Source of the DNA: Rubrobacter_F sp035642415
GTDB lineage: Bacteria; Actinomycetota; Rubrobacteria; Rubrobacterales; Rubrobacteraceae
Length of the DNA: 12,409 bases
Assembly: GCA_035642415.1 (NCBI GenBank)
Contig: DASQSI010000247.1
Span: 1-12,409, forward strand
Direction: 5' to 3'
The notes under the pieces are model-generated. The model searched no databases. It saw nothing but the letters and a program-made list of their open reading frames with translations, and was not told the DNA's origin. Positions 1 through 5,395 of this stretch are shown one piece after another. Position numbers and translations under genes: made by a program. Numbering within the stretch: position 1 is the stretch's first letter; each line of letters starts with the position of its first letter.

Positions 1-395
1 GATAAGGCCGCCTAGAAGGAGCTCTAATCTTCCTCAAAGTTTCGTAGCACGGTTTCCTTCTCTGGCCTCGAGAGGATAGCGAAGGTCCTATATTGCGGAC
101 CTTTGTCCCAACGCTGGGTGCCCATGCTGCGTCAAATACCGTTTCTGAGAAGTCGCGTGCAGAGACTTATGATGGGCGGCCGGCGCGGCGCCAGCCGAGC
201 GGTATTAGTCGTCTCCTTTTCCCTAGTGCCTAATTAACACACTTGTGGTATATGAGTACACAGCGCCTATGTTTGTGTGATCCGCTCTTTGCTCTATATA
301 GTGCCCCTTTGAAGAGGTGCTTGGTACCGAACTTGGTGGTGGACCAAGCTGGGGAGAGTGTGAGGAGCGGAGATAGGAGAGAAAGGAGAACGAAC
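1..395. other. Left-end stretch without a convincing gene
   Basis: No reading frame here has a recognisable product. The first 15 bases read D-K-A-A-stop in frame 1 and could be the tail of a gene upstream of the window, but five codons prove nothing. A hairpin at 82-103 (described separately) could end that transcript. Around 319-349 the motif CTTGGT occurs twice, followed by its complement ACCAAG, giving a small dyad (332-337 with 343-348) just before the decayed DHFR-family start. A purine-rich AGAAAGGAG at about 380-389 looks like the old ribosome binding site of that stub. Confidence 0.5.
82..103. terminator. Hairpin, possible terminator of an upstream gene
   Basis: AAGGTCC (82-88) and GGACCTT (97-103) form a perfect 7-bp stem around an 8-nt A/T-rich loop. 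One wobble pair and one C-G pair can extend it outward. It lies about 70 nt after a possible upstream stop codon (13-15). The tract after it, TGTCCCA, is not U-rich, so intrinsic termination would be inefficient. It could instead be an operator dyad. Confidence 0.3.
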
Positions 396-490
396 GTGGG
401 GAAGTCGCCACAGGGCTCTGGATGTCGCTGGATGGTTTCATCGCCGGGCCGTACGACGGCCCCGAGCGACCCCTCGGCAAGGGTGGGTGG
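396..490 (+). pseudogene. Frameshifted N-terminal stub of a RibD/DHFR-family reductase
   Basis: From ATG 422 the frame reads MSLDGFIAGPYDGPERPLG, the N-terminal signature of the RibD-C/dihydrofolate-reductase-like family (typically MSLDGFIAGPNDGP...). A GTG at 396, about 7 nt after AGAAAGGAG, gives M-G-K. The homologous continuation V-A-T-G-L-W-M-S-L-D starts at 404, eight rather than nine bases later, so one base is missing near 401-404. Similarity ends near 490 (after K-G-G), leaving about 30 residues of a family usually near 190-220 residues. The stub is therefore both frameshifted and truncated. Members of this family are NADPH-dependent reductases of unknown or pterin-like substrates; no activity is expected here. 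A very short functional peptide cannot be excluded but is unlikely. Confidence 0.55.
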
Positions 491-503
491 CTGAAGGCCT
501 TGC

Positions 504-531
504 GGCTTGCAGAGTATGCCTCACGCAAGCC
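504..531. terminator. Inverted repeat between converging stub and NTF2-like gene
   Basis: GGCTTGC (504-510) and GCAAGCC (525-531) form a perfect 7-bp stem with a 14-nt loop. The dyad lies about 37 bp past the stop of the minus-strand NTF2-like gene (568), the expected place for a terminator of that gene. No clear T-run follows on either strand, so the call is tentative. Confidence 0.3.
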
Positions 532-567
532 ACAGCAACCGCAGGCTTTGGCAGCAAGCCCTGTTCC

Positions 568-1047
568 TTACGCCAGCGTTAGACTGCGGCGCATGACGTC
601 ACGGAGTTCCTTGGTCAAAGCCGCACTGTCTTGCGGGCGGCCGTGCCAGGCGGCAGGAGTGCTCTGAAAGAGGGCAGCTCGCCACCCATCCGCATTGTGG
701 ACTGCCACCAATGTGTGGATGGTGTTGAGTGCTGGGTTGATCTCGTCGGAGCCAGGAGGGATCATCCCGGCAACCGCGCGAAGGATGCCCGTGTCGCGAC
801 CGAGCATCCTAATCTCGCGCACCTTTGCAACGTAGGCCGCGGTGGGGTGATCAGCGAAGATGGGCCGCAAATGGTCCTCGATCGCTGCACGCGAGTCAGC
901 TTGGCTGCCGTCGAATCCTACGAGGTTGCTGTCCTCGTCAAACCGGGCCGCCATCGCAGCAGCGTCTTGCTGGTTCCAGGCGATGAGAATCTGCTCGTAT
1001 AAACGACGAATCTGGTGGTCAGACGAGGTAGTATAGTTACTGGACAT
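568..1047 (-). CDS. NTF2-like (SnoaL/SgcJ-EcaC type) protein
   Basis: A 159-residue protein with the layout of the NTF2-like cone fold. An N-terminal helix pair (about 10-40, IRRLYEQILIAWNQQDAAAMAARF) is followed by the D-E-x-x-L-V-G-F-D-G strand, a second helix (R-A-A-I-E-D-H-L, 54-61) and a curved sheet ending in WRAALFQSTPA (142-152 region). This pattern is typical of the SgcJ/EcaC family, whose members include small polyketide-tailoring and uncharacterised proteins with a ligand pocket. The real substrate cannot be assigned. The ATG at 1047 is preceded on the minus strand by GAAAGGAG at a spacing of about 8 nt, a strong start signal. The length is normal and the frame intact, unlike the decayed genes on both sides. 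It appears monocistronic. Confidence 0.85.
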   Translation of the reverse strand: MSSNYTTSSDHQIRRLYEQILIAWNQQDAAAMAARFDEDSNLVGFDGSQADSRAAIEDHLRPIFADHPTAAYVAKVREIRMLGRDTGILRAVAGMIPPGSDEINPALNTIHTLVAVHNADGWRAALFQSTPAAWHGRPQDSAALTKELRDVMRRSLTLA

Positions 1048-1085
1048 TCAAAACAACTCCTTTCTATCTCACGCGAGGTCGAAAC

Positions 1086-1095
1086 GAACTAGTTC
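1086..1095. promoter_or_regulatory. GAACTAGTTC palindrome upstream of the NTF2-like gene
   Basis: A perfect 10-bp palindrome sits 39 bp upstream of the NTF2-like start codon, the usual location for an operator overlapping the transcription start. Its last five bases also begin the 1091-1123 element. A convincing -35/-10 pair for the minus-strand gene is not visible; TATTCT (minus strand, about 1103-1108) is the best -10 candidate. The regulator is unknown. Confidence 0.35.
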
Positions 1096-1123
1096 CGCAG
1101 TAGAATAATCCTACAGAATCCCC
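1091..1123. repeat. Copy 1 of a ~35-nt element (AGTTCCG...AGAATCCCC)
   Basis: Begins AGTTCCG and ends CAGAATCCCC, with a 4-bp dyad GTAG (1100-1103)/CTAC (1111-1114) around an A/T-rich loop. A second sequence with the same outer blocks and a different internal dyad lies at 1580-1614. I count about 22 matched positions over 35. It may be an operator, a small structured RNA element or chance similarity in A/T-rich DNA. Confidence 0.35.
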
Positions 1124-1185
1124 GGAAATCATGGCATTTTTCGAATGTTGCTTTTCTCTAGCTTTCAGGTTATTAGCCTGGGTTG

Positions 1186-1273
1186 CTACACGGTTGCTGC
1201 CCACAGAGCATGCTAGGCGGGACTCGAACCTACAGTCTTCTTTGTCGTAGATAGTACCTACACCGGTTGCTGC
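1186..1273 (+). repeat. 15/16-nt direct repeat CTACAC(C)GGTTGCTGC
   Basis: CTACACGGTTGCTGC at 1186-1200 recurs as CTACACCGGTTGCTGC at 1258-1273, differing only by one extra C. The start-to-start distance is 72 bp, close to the length of a tRNA gene. The second copy overlaps the D-arm part of the tRNA-like sequence at 1211-1286. A shorter GGTTGCTAC (1181-1189) precedes the first copy. This could be a duplicated tRNA-like unit or the repeat left by an integration event. Confidence 0.5.
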
Positions 1274-1286
1274 ACAAAGCCCCAGC
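1211..1286 (-). tRNA. tRNA-like remnant (probably non-functional)
   Basis: Read on the minus strand, these 76 nt end in GGTTCGAGTCCCGCCTAGCA, a classic T-loop plus acceptor end. Six of seven acceptor pairs form: GCTGGG at the 5' end with CCTAGC at the 3' end, one pair a wobble. A D-loop-like AGCAACCGGT is present. A 7-nt loop GTACTAT sits between GTAG and CTAC, with the expected U33 and a nominal ACT anticodon. Against a working tRNA are a T-stem with one A-C mismatch and a wobble, register slips of one or two bases, an unusual A34 and no encoded CCA. I read it as a decayed tRNA or mimic; a divergent working tRNA is less likely. Confidence 0.3.
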
Positions 1287-1333
1287 GATTATCTGAGGCC
1301 TTCATCTTTACTTTGCTTTTTTCCTGCAAAACA

Positions 1334-1489
1334 GCGACCTCCAGAGGCGTCACCTTCGAGCGTTACCACGAAGGGCCGATCATCACGGATGAGAGGGGTA
1401 TCGCCACGTTCGAGGGGGGCGCCAAGGTCGCCTACTTCAGGGATCCGGACGGCAACACCCTCTCGGTCGCTCAAGCGTCGCGTTCCTGA
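1334..1489 (+). pseudogene. C-terminal stub of a VOC (glyoxalase/bleomycin-resistance) protein
   Basis: The frame ending at TGA 1487-1489 reads S-R-G-V-T-F-E-R-Y, then an acidic loop, then AKVAYFRDPDGNTLSVAQ. This is the hallmark C-terminal strand set of the vicinal-oxygen-chelate superfamily (ARG-V-x-F-E ... A-x-F-x-D-P-D-G-N). Only about 50 residues remain of a domain of about 120. No start codon or ribosome binding site lies at the left edge, where the sequence becomes A/T-rich and loses similarity (about 1320-1334). The gene has lost its 5' part. Its former substrate is unknown; VOC proteins act as lyases, dioxygenases or binding proteins. Confidence 0.65.
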
Positions 1490-1579
1490 GTGCTAATGCC
1501 GTAAGCCCGATTTCCGATAACGCTGGAAAGCGGCAACCGGCTCTCTTAGGCACGCGGTTTAGGTGTTTCATAAGCGGTG

Positions 1580-1614
1580 AGTTCCGAGACAGAAAATAGT
1601 CTCTCAGAATTCCC
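1580..1614. repeat. Copy 2 of the ~35-nt element (AGTTCCG...AGAATTCCC)
   Basis: Shares AGTTCCG at the left and CAGAATTCCC at the right with the 1091-1123 sequence. Its internal dyad is GAGAC (1586-1590)/GTCTC (1599-1603) around an A-rich loop, so the arms differ from copy 1 while the fold is kept. A further TCAGAA/TTCTGA pair extends into the right flank (1604-1632 area). Confidence 0.35.
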
Positions 1615-1723
1615 ATTTCTTTTGACTTCTGAAAGGTGACAGGGGCAAGACCACGACGCTTTTGTAAGTGCGCTTTCCTTATTGGTGGTTTAGAAGTGGA
1701 TCGGATGCCACCGCACAGCCATT

Positions 1724-1747
1724 GCTTGTGAGGCAGGCCTCACAAGC
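1724..1747. promoter_or_regulatory. 24-bp near-perfect palindrome upstream of operon A
   Basis: The arm GCTTGTGAGGC (1724-1734) is repeated exactly as its reverse complement GCCTCACAAGC (1737-1747) with only two bases between. The minimal centre favours a dimeric protein-binding site over an RNA hairpin, although a 10-bp stem with a 4-nt loop is possible. It lies about 40 bp upstream of the candidate -35 element. No T-run follows, so it is not a typical terminator. Confidence 0.45.
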
Positions 1748-1788
1748 GGAGCCACTGCCACAGAGCCATAGGAGCTACCGACATTGCG

Positions 1789-1859
1789 TTGACAGCAGTT
1801 ACCCAGTACTATAAGGTGGGAAATGTACGGACAAAGCCGGTTCTGAGATTGTACTGGGT
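1789..1859 (+). promoter_or_regulatory. Candidate promoter and operator of operon A
   Basis: TTGACA (1789-1794) matches the -35 consensus and TATAAG (1810-1815) is a fair -10, but the 15-bp spacer is shorter than ideal. ACCCAGTAC (1801-1809), inside the promoter, is matched by its exact reverse complement GTACTGGGT at 1851-1859. These 9-bp arms with a 41-nt gap could be paired operators that loop or an RNA stem closing the early leader. AATGTACGG at 1822-1830 lies near the predicted transcription start and resembles sequences before the aldehyde dehydrogenase and transporter genes. Confidence 0.4.
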
Positions 1860-1939
1860 CCGAGGACATTTGATGCTACGCGCGCGAGAACATCATCTAT
1901 CTGTTTTGCGGTTGCCGATATTTCAAGGAGGAGCTTGCG

Positions 1940-2716
1940 ATGGCGACTAACGATAAGCGCAGCCAGTTGCGCGATACTTGGATCGAGTTACATGGAGTCT
2001 GGAGTGATGACTACGAAGACCTACTGGCCTTAAACCCGGAGTTCTTCGAATGCCTGCTTAATTTTTCGGCACATCCTTGGCGTAATGGTATCCTGGAACC
2101 CAAGTTTAGAGAACTGGTGCTACTGGCCGTCGACGCTGCCGCCACGCACCTCTACACTCCAGGAGTACGAGCCCACGTGAATCGCGCCTTGCAGCTCGGT
2201 GCGACCCCTGCAGAGATAATGGAGGTACTCGAGCTGACCAGTACTATGGGCATCCACGCCTGCAACGTCGGCGTGCCGATTTTGCTTGAGGAGCTTGAGG
2301 CTACTGGTCGTCCGCTGGGCTCGGAACCTCTAAGCGAACGTCAGGAGGAGATCAAGGCCGAGTTTACAGCCAAGCGCGGCTACTGGAACGAGTTCTGGGA
2401 CGGAGTGTTGCGGCTCGATCCGGAGTTCTTCGCCGCTTACACTGCGTTCTCGTCGTGGCCCTGGGAGACGGGAATGTTGGAGCCTAAGATCAAGGAGCTC
2501 ATCTACATGGCCTTCGATGCTTCGGCCACGCATATGTTTGAGCCGGGCCTGCGCCAGCATATCCGCAATGCTCTCGCTCTTGGAGCCACCAAGGAAGAAG
2601 TCATGGAAGTGCTCGAGTTGACCAGCATCATTGGCGCGCGGGCATGGGCGGTAGCTGGACCGCAGCTGCGTTCTGCACTGGAGCACGCCGGGGTCGATAC
2701 AGCGCGAGGGGTATGA
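1940..2716 (+). CDS. Tandem-domain carboxymuconolactone decarboxylase (AhpD-like) protein
   Basis: A 258-residue protein built of two copies of the CMD/AhpD helical domain, about 30-115 and 159-243, offset by 129 residues. The copies align almost position for position: LNPEFF/LDPEFF, ILEPKFREL/MLEPKIKEL, ATHLYTPGVRAHV/ATHMFEPGLRQHI, ALQLGATP/ALALGATK and MEVLELTS in both. The family includes gamma-carboxymuconolactone decarboxylase and AhpD-like reductases. The AhpD redox CxxC is absent here and each half keeps T-H at the equivalent helix, so peroxidase-coupled chemistry is unlikely and an acid-base decarboxylase or isomerase role is more plausible. The start is set by AAGGAGGAG about 8 nt upstream. 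It is the first gene of the operon, and its TGA overlaps the beginning of the next gene. The substrate is unknown. Confidence 0.85.
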   Translation: MATNDKRSQLRDTWIELHGVWSDDYEDLLALNPEFFECLLNFSAHPWRNGILEPKFRELVLLAVDAAATHLYTPGVRAHVNRALQLGATPAEIMEVLELTSTMGIHACNVGVPILLEELEATGRPLGSEPLSERQEEIKAEFTAKRGYWNEFWDGVLRLDPEFFAAYTAFSSWPWETGMLEPKIKELIYMAFDASATHMFEPGLRQHIRNALALGATKEEVMEVLELTSIIGARAWAVAGPQLRSALEHAGVDTARGV

Positions 2717-2718
2717 TC

Positions 2719-3639
2719 ATGTCATCCTATCGTATCGGCATAATCGGAGTCGGCAACATGGGAAGCCGCATTGCCAAGCGGCTGCTCGATGCGGGAGAGG
2801 AGATCGTGGGCTACGACCGCGATGAGGCGCGCCAGGATGCAGCTGGGATTCCGTTCGCCTCGTCGCCTGGCTCGCTGGTCAGTGATGTTGACGTGGTCCT
2901 TCTCTCGCTACCCGATAGCCCGGTTATCGAGTCGGTCGTGCTCGGTGAAGAAGGGCTGGTCAGCCACAGCCATAGTGGGCAGATCTTCGTCGACCTCAGC
3001 ACTGCATCGCCAGAGTCCAGCGTCAGCCTTCATGACGAGCTTGCCGCCCGCGGAGTCGAGTTTCTCGATGCGGGCATCTCCGGCGGAGCTAAGGCTGCCG
3101 AGGCGGGCAAGCTCACGCTCATGGTAGGCGGATCAGCCGAAGCGCTGGAGAAGGTGCGACCGGTGCTGGACCACTTCAGTAGCAATGTCTTCCACATGGG
3201 ATCCACTGGCTCGGGGCACGTCGCCAAGCTGCTCAACAACTTCCTTAACGGCGTGAGCCTGGCTGCAACAGCCGAGGTGATGGTGGCCGCGCGCAAGTTT
3301 GGGCTGAACCTCGCAACGTTTCTTGACGTTCTAAACAATAGTTCTGGCGTAAACTTCGCCACCCTGAACCGCTTCCCGAGTATCATACGCGGTGATTACC
3401 TCGAGGGTGGGCTCACCGGCCAGCTGATGGCCAAAGACCTTAAACTCTACCTCGACTTTATCGCACGGCTCGGCGTACCCTCGTTTAACGGTCCGGCTTG
3501 CCTGGCTACCTTTGAAGTGGTCAACGCGCTCGGTTACGAGGAGGAGATCTCTAACCGAGTCGTCGACGGCCTGGGAGACCTGGCGGGCGGCATCCGCTTG
3601 CAAAACGGAGAAGCAACGAGCGAGGAGGCAGGCTCATGA
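2719..3639 (+). CDS. 3-hydroxyisobutyrate dehydrogenase-family oxidoreductase (first copy)
   Basis: Residue numbers are from ATG 2719 (306 aa). The Rossmann fingerprint GIIGVGNMG spans 7-15, and Asp33 at the end of strand beta-2 (GYDRD) suggests NAD rather than NADP. The substrate-loop motif is DAGISGGAKAAEAG (117-130), and the catalytic lysine is Lys170 in GHVAKLLNNFLNG. A C-terminal all-helical domain carries the NSSGVN segment. The family oxidises beta-hydroxyacids to semialdehydes or runs the reverse (HIBADH, tartronate-semialdehyde reductase, threonate dehydrogenase); the substrate here is not readable. An ATG at 2713 overlaps the previous stop (ATGA), but GAGGGG at 2706-2711 is better spaced for ATG 2719. 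The stop overlaps the ATG of the cupin gene. The enzyme is presumably cytosolic and translationally coupled to its neighbours. Confidence 0.9.
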   Translation: MSSYRIGIIGVGNMGSRIAKRLLDAGEEIVGYDRDEARQDAAGIPFASSPGSLVSDVDVVLLSLPDSPVIESVVLGEEGLVSHSHSGQIFVDLSTASPESSVSLHDELAARGVEFLDAGISGGAKAAEAGKLTLMVGGSAEALEKVRPVLDHFSSNVFHMGSTGSGHVAKLLNNFLNGVSLAATAEVMVAARKFGLNLATFLDVLNNSSGVNFATLNRFPSIIRGDYLEGGLTGQLMAKDLKLYLDFIARLGVPSFNGPACLATFEVVNALGYEEEISNRVVDGLGDLAGGIRLQNGEATSEEAGS

Positions 3640-4031
3640 AGGTAAACCGTGGCCGCATGCCCGAGGCACCCTCTGACCAGCGTGGACCCACGTTCACAGG
3701 TGAGGTTTGGGCCGATCCCATACTGCAGGATATACCGGGCGTGGGGGTCAACACCGTGTTCTTTCCGCCGGGCGGTCGTACTTTCTGGCACTACCATGAG
3801 CAGGGCCAAATCTTGCTCGTGACCCACGGTCTCGGGTGCGTGCGAACCCGGAGTGGAGAGGGAGCCTGGGTACGATCGGGTGACGTGGTGTTCTTCGAGG
3901 CTGACGAGGAGCACTGGCATGGAGCAGGTGACACGAGCTATCTCGTCCACACCGCTATCTCACTGGGCGCGACAGAGTGGCTCGAGGAGGTCACCGAAGA
4001 AGACTATCGCGCCGCCATTACATCTGCGTAA
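3636..4031 (+). CDS. Small single-domain cupin, Mn-dependent hydroxynitrile-lyase-like family
   Basis: A 131-residue single cupin barrel. The opening FTGEVWADPIL, PGGRTFWHYHEQGQ (45-58) and GDVVFFEADEEHWHGAG (82-98) closely follow the small bacterial cupins that include the Granulicella (R)-hydroxynitrile lyase. The putative metal ligands His52, His54, Gln58 and His93 line up with the His-His-Gln-His set known for that enzyme, as I recall it, and His105 (LVHTAIS) matches a further active-site histidine. Most relatives are uncharacterised and often adjoin or fuse to CMD proteins, so hydroxynitrile cleavage need not be the natural role. A metal-dependent lyase, isomerase or decarboxylase step acting with its CMD neighbours is possible. 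ATG 3636 overlaps the previous stop as ATGA. Confidence 0.82.
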   Translation: MKVNRGRMPEAPSDQRGPTFTGEVWADPILQDIPGVGVNTVFFPPGGRTFWHYHEQGQILLVTHGLGCVRTRSGEGAWVRSGDVVFFEADEEHWHGAGDTSYLVHTAISLGATEWLEEVTEEDYRAAITSA

Positions 4032-4066
4032 CGGACAAGGAAACGAACAAGAGAGGAGAGCAGAGG

Positions 4067-4450
4067 ATGTCAGAGGAACGCTACTCTATTGGCATGAAGG
4101 TCAGGCGCGAGGTGCTGGGCGATGCATACGTAGACAAGGCCATGCAGAACGTGGACGACTTCGATCGGGATTTTCAGAATCTGGTCACGGAGTACTGCTG
4201 GGGTGCGGTGTGGGGTCGGGAAACGCTCAGCCGCAAGCAGAGGAGCTTGAACAATCTGTGTCTCCTCTCGGCTCTCAATCGAGCCCATGAGCTCGAGACC
4301 CACGTGCGTGGCGCCTTGCGCAACGGATGCACTCCAGAGGAAATTCGCGAGACGCTGTTGCAGGTGGCGATCTATGCGGGTGTACCGGCCGGAGTCGACG
4401 CGTTCCGCATAGCACGCAAGGTGCTATCGGAAGAGGGAGTGGAGGTTTGA
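4067..4450 (+). CDS. 4-carboxymuconolactone decarboxylase-like protein (PcaC family)
   Basis: A 127-residue single CMD domain matching classical PcaC in length and layout. The N-terminal RYSIGMKVRREVLGDAYVD (5-23) corresponds to the R-Y-x-x-G-M-x-V-R-R-x-V-L-G-D-A-x-V-D block. Next come WGAVWGRETLSRKQRSL, the NRAHELETHVRGALRNG helix (71-87, His79 in the position typical of the family) and the AIYAGVPAG turn (101-109). PcaC decarboxylates gamma-carboxymuconolactone to beta-ketoadipate enol-lactone in protocatechuate catabolism. No other pca ring-cleavage gene is present here, so the natural substrate may be a related beta-keto or lactone acid. ATG 4067 follows GAGAGGAGAG by about 7 nt and lies 35 nt after the cupin stop. 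Confidence 0.85.
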   Translation: MSEERYSIGMKVRREVLGDAYVDKAMQNVDDFDRDFQNLVTEYCWGAVWGRETLSRKQRSLNNLCLLSALNRAHELETHVRGALRNGCTPEEIRETLLQVAIYAGVPAGVDAFRIARKVLSEEGVEV

Positions 4451-5310
4451 GCTTAGAGACCCTTGGTTTTATCGGTCTGGGCAGCATTGGCGCGCCCATG
4501 GCTGGGAGGTTTGTCGACGCGGGCCACAAGATCGTCGGGTTCGATTCAGCGGGTACCCAGGAGCGCCTGCCACCCGGCGCTATCGCCGCGAGTTCCGTGG
4601 AAGAGGTTGTCGCTCAAGTTGAGACGCTGTTCATGAGCCTGCCGAACGGAGAAGCTTCCAAGGCGGTATGTTCCCAAATCGTACGCTCCGACGAGAGGCG
4701 GGCCCGAATCGTTGTGGACCTTTCCACGATCGGTTTGACTGCGGCCCGGGAGTGCGCTCGCCTGCTCGAATCTACAGAGGTAGTCTATGTGGACGCGCCT
4801 GTCAGCGGAGGCGTCCCGGGCGCACGCGCAGGTTCACTGGCCATAATGGTAGGGGCAGAGAGAACAATGTTTGAGAAGATCAGTCCTCTGCTCTCGGTGA
4901 TCGCGAAGAACTGTTTTCATATGGGAGACAAGCCGGGCGACGGTCAGACTATGAAGCTTCTCAACAATTTTCTGTCGGCAACAGCCCTTGCAGCTACGAG
5001 CGAAGCAGTGCTGGCCGGCTCCAGGTTAGGCTTGAATATGGAGCAGACGATCGACGTGATCAATGCCTCCAGCGGACGCAACACCGCCAGCACCGACAAG
5101 TTCCCGCAGAGCGTGATTCCACAGACCTACGACTACGGGTTCGCCGCTTCTCTGATGAGCAAGGACGTGGACCTATACCTGGAGATCGTAGAGGCTACGA
5201 ACACCCCCCACGACATCGGAACAGTAATAGGGCAGACCTGGCGGGACTTCGTTGCCCGCTCCCCGGACGCAGACTTCACCTACGTCTACAAATACCTGGA
5301 AGATATGTGA
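4447..5310 (+). CDS. 3-hydroxyisobutyrate dehydrogenase-family oxidoreductase (second copy)
   Basis: A 287-residue paralogue of the gene at 2719. It has GFIGLGSIGAP (7-17, NAD(P) loop), Asp33 in GFDSAG (again favouring NAD), DAPVSGGVPGARAG (116-129, substrate loop) and Lys170 in GQTMKLLNNFL, at exactly the same number as in the first copy. The NASSGRN segment of the helical domain parallels NSSGVN. The C-terminus is shorter and diverges after about residue 240. The chosen start is TTG 4447: it overlaps the stop of the PcaC-like gene (TTGA), follows GAGGGAG by about 7 nt, and lets the Rossmann strand begin at the usual residue 6-8. A second dehydrogenase of different specificity in one operon suggests two oxidation steps or two stereoisomers. 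It ends operon A. Confidence 0.88.
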   Translation: MSLETLGFIGLGSIGAPMAGRFVDAGHKIVGFDSAGTQERLPPGAIAASSVEEVVAQVETLFMSLPNGEASKAVCSQIVRSDERRARIVVDLSTIGLTAARECARLLESTEVVYVDAPVSGGVPGARAGSLAIMVGAERTMFEKISPLLSVIAKNCFHMGDKPGDGQTMKLLNNFLSATALAATSEAVLAGSRLGLNMEQTIDVINASSGRNTASTDKFPQSVIPQTYDYGFAASLMSKDVDLYLEIVEATNTPHDIGTVIGQTWRDFVARSPDADFTYVYKYLEDM

Positions 5311-5395
5311 TCCTATTCAGGTCGCGAATATAGAGCCACCATCAGGCGATGCGAGAGGGTCGGCTCCAGACCACATGGTAGCGCAAGAAAGCTCT

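Larger units (their letters stand above)
1490..1939. other. 450-bp leader region of the central operon
   Basis: No gene is visible between the VOC stub and the first operon gene. The region carries the second 35-nt element (1580-1614), a long perfect palindrome (1724-1747), a candidate promoter (1789-1815), a widely spaced inverted repeat (1801-1859) and the ribosome binding site AAGGAGGAG (1925-1932 area). The likely transcription start near 1822 leaves a 5' leader of more than 100 nt, long enough for leader control, though I recognise no riboswitch. Confidence 0.5.

Noticed and set aside
223..528. Open frame of about 100 codons on the minus strand over the left-end region
   Set aside because: No ribosome binding site or family signature, biased low-complexity composition (Ser/Pro rich), and it runs antisense to the DHFR-family stub.
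1211..1286. Functional tRNA-Ser(ACT) reading of the tRNA-like sequence
   Set aside because: The T-stem mismatch, shifted arm spacing and an A34 anticodon rare in bacteria argue against a working tRNA; kept only as a low-confidence remnant.
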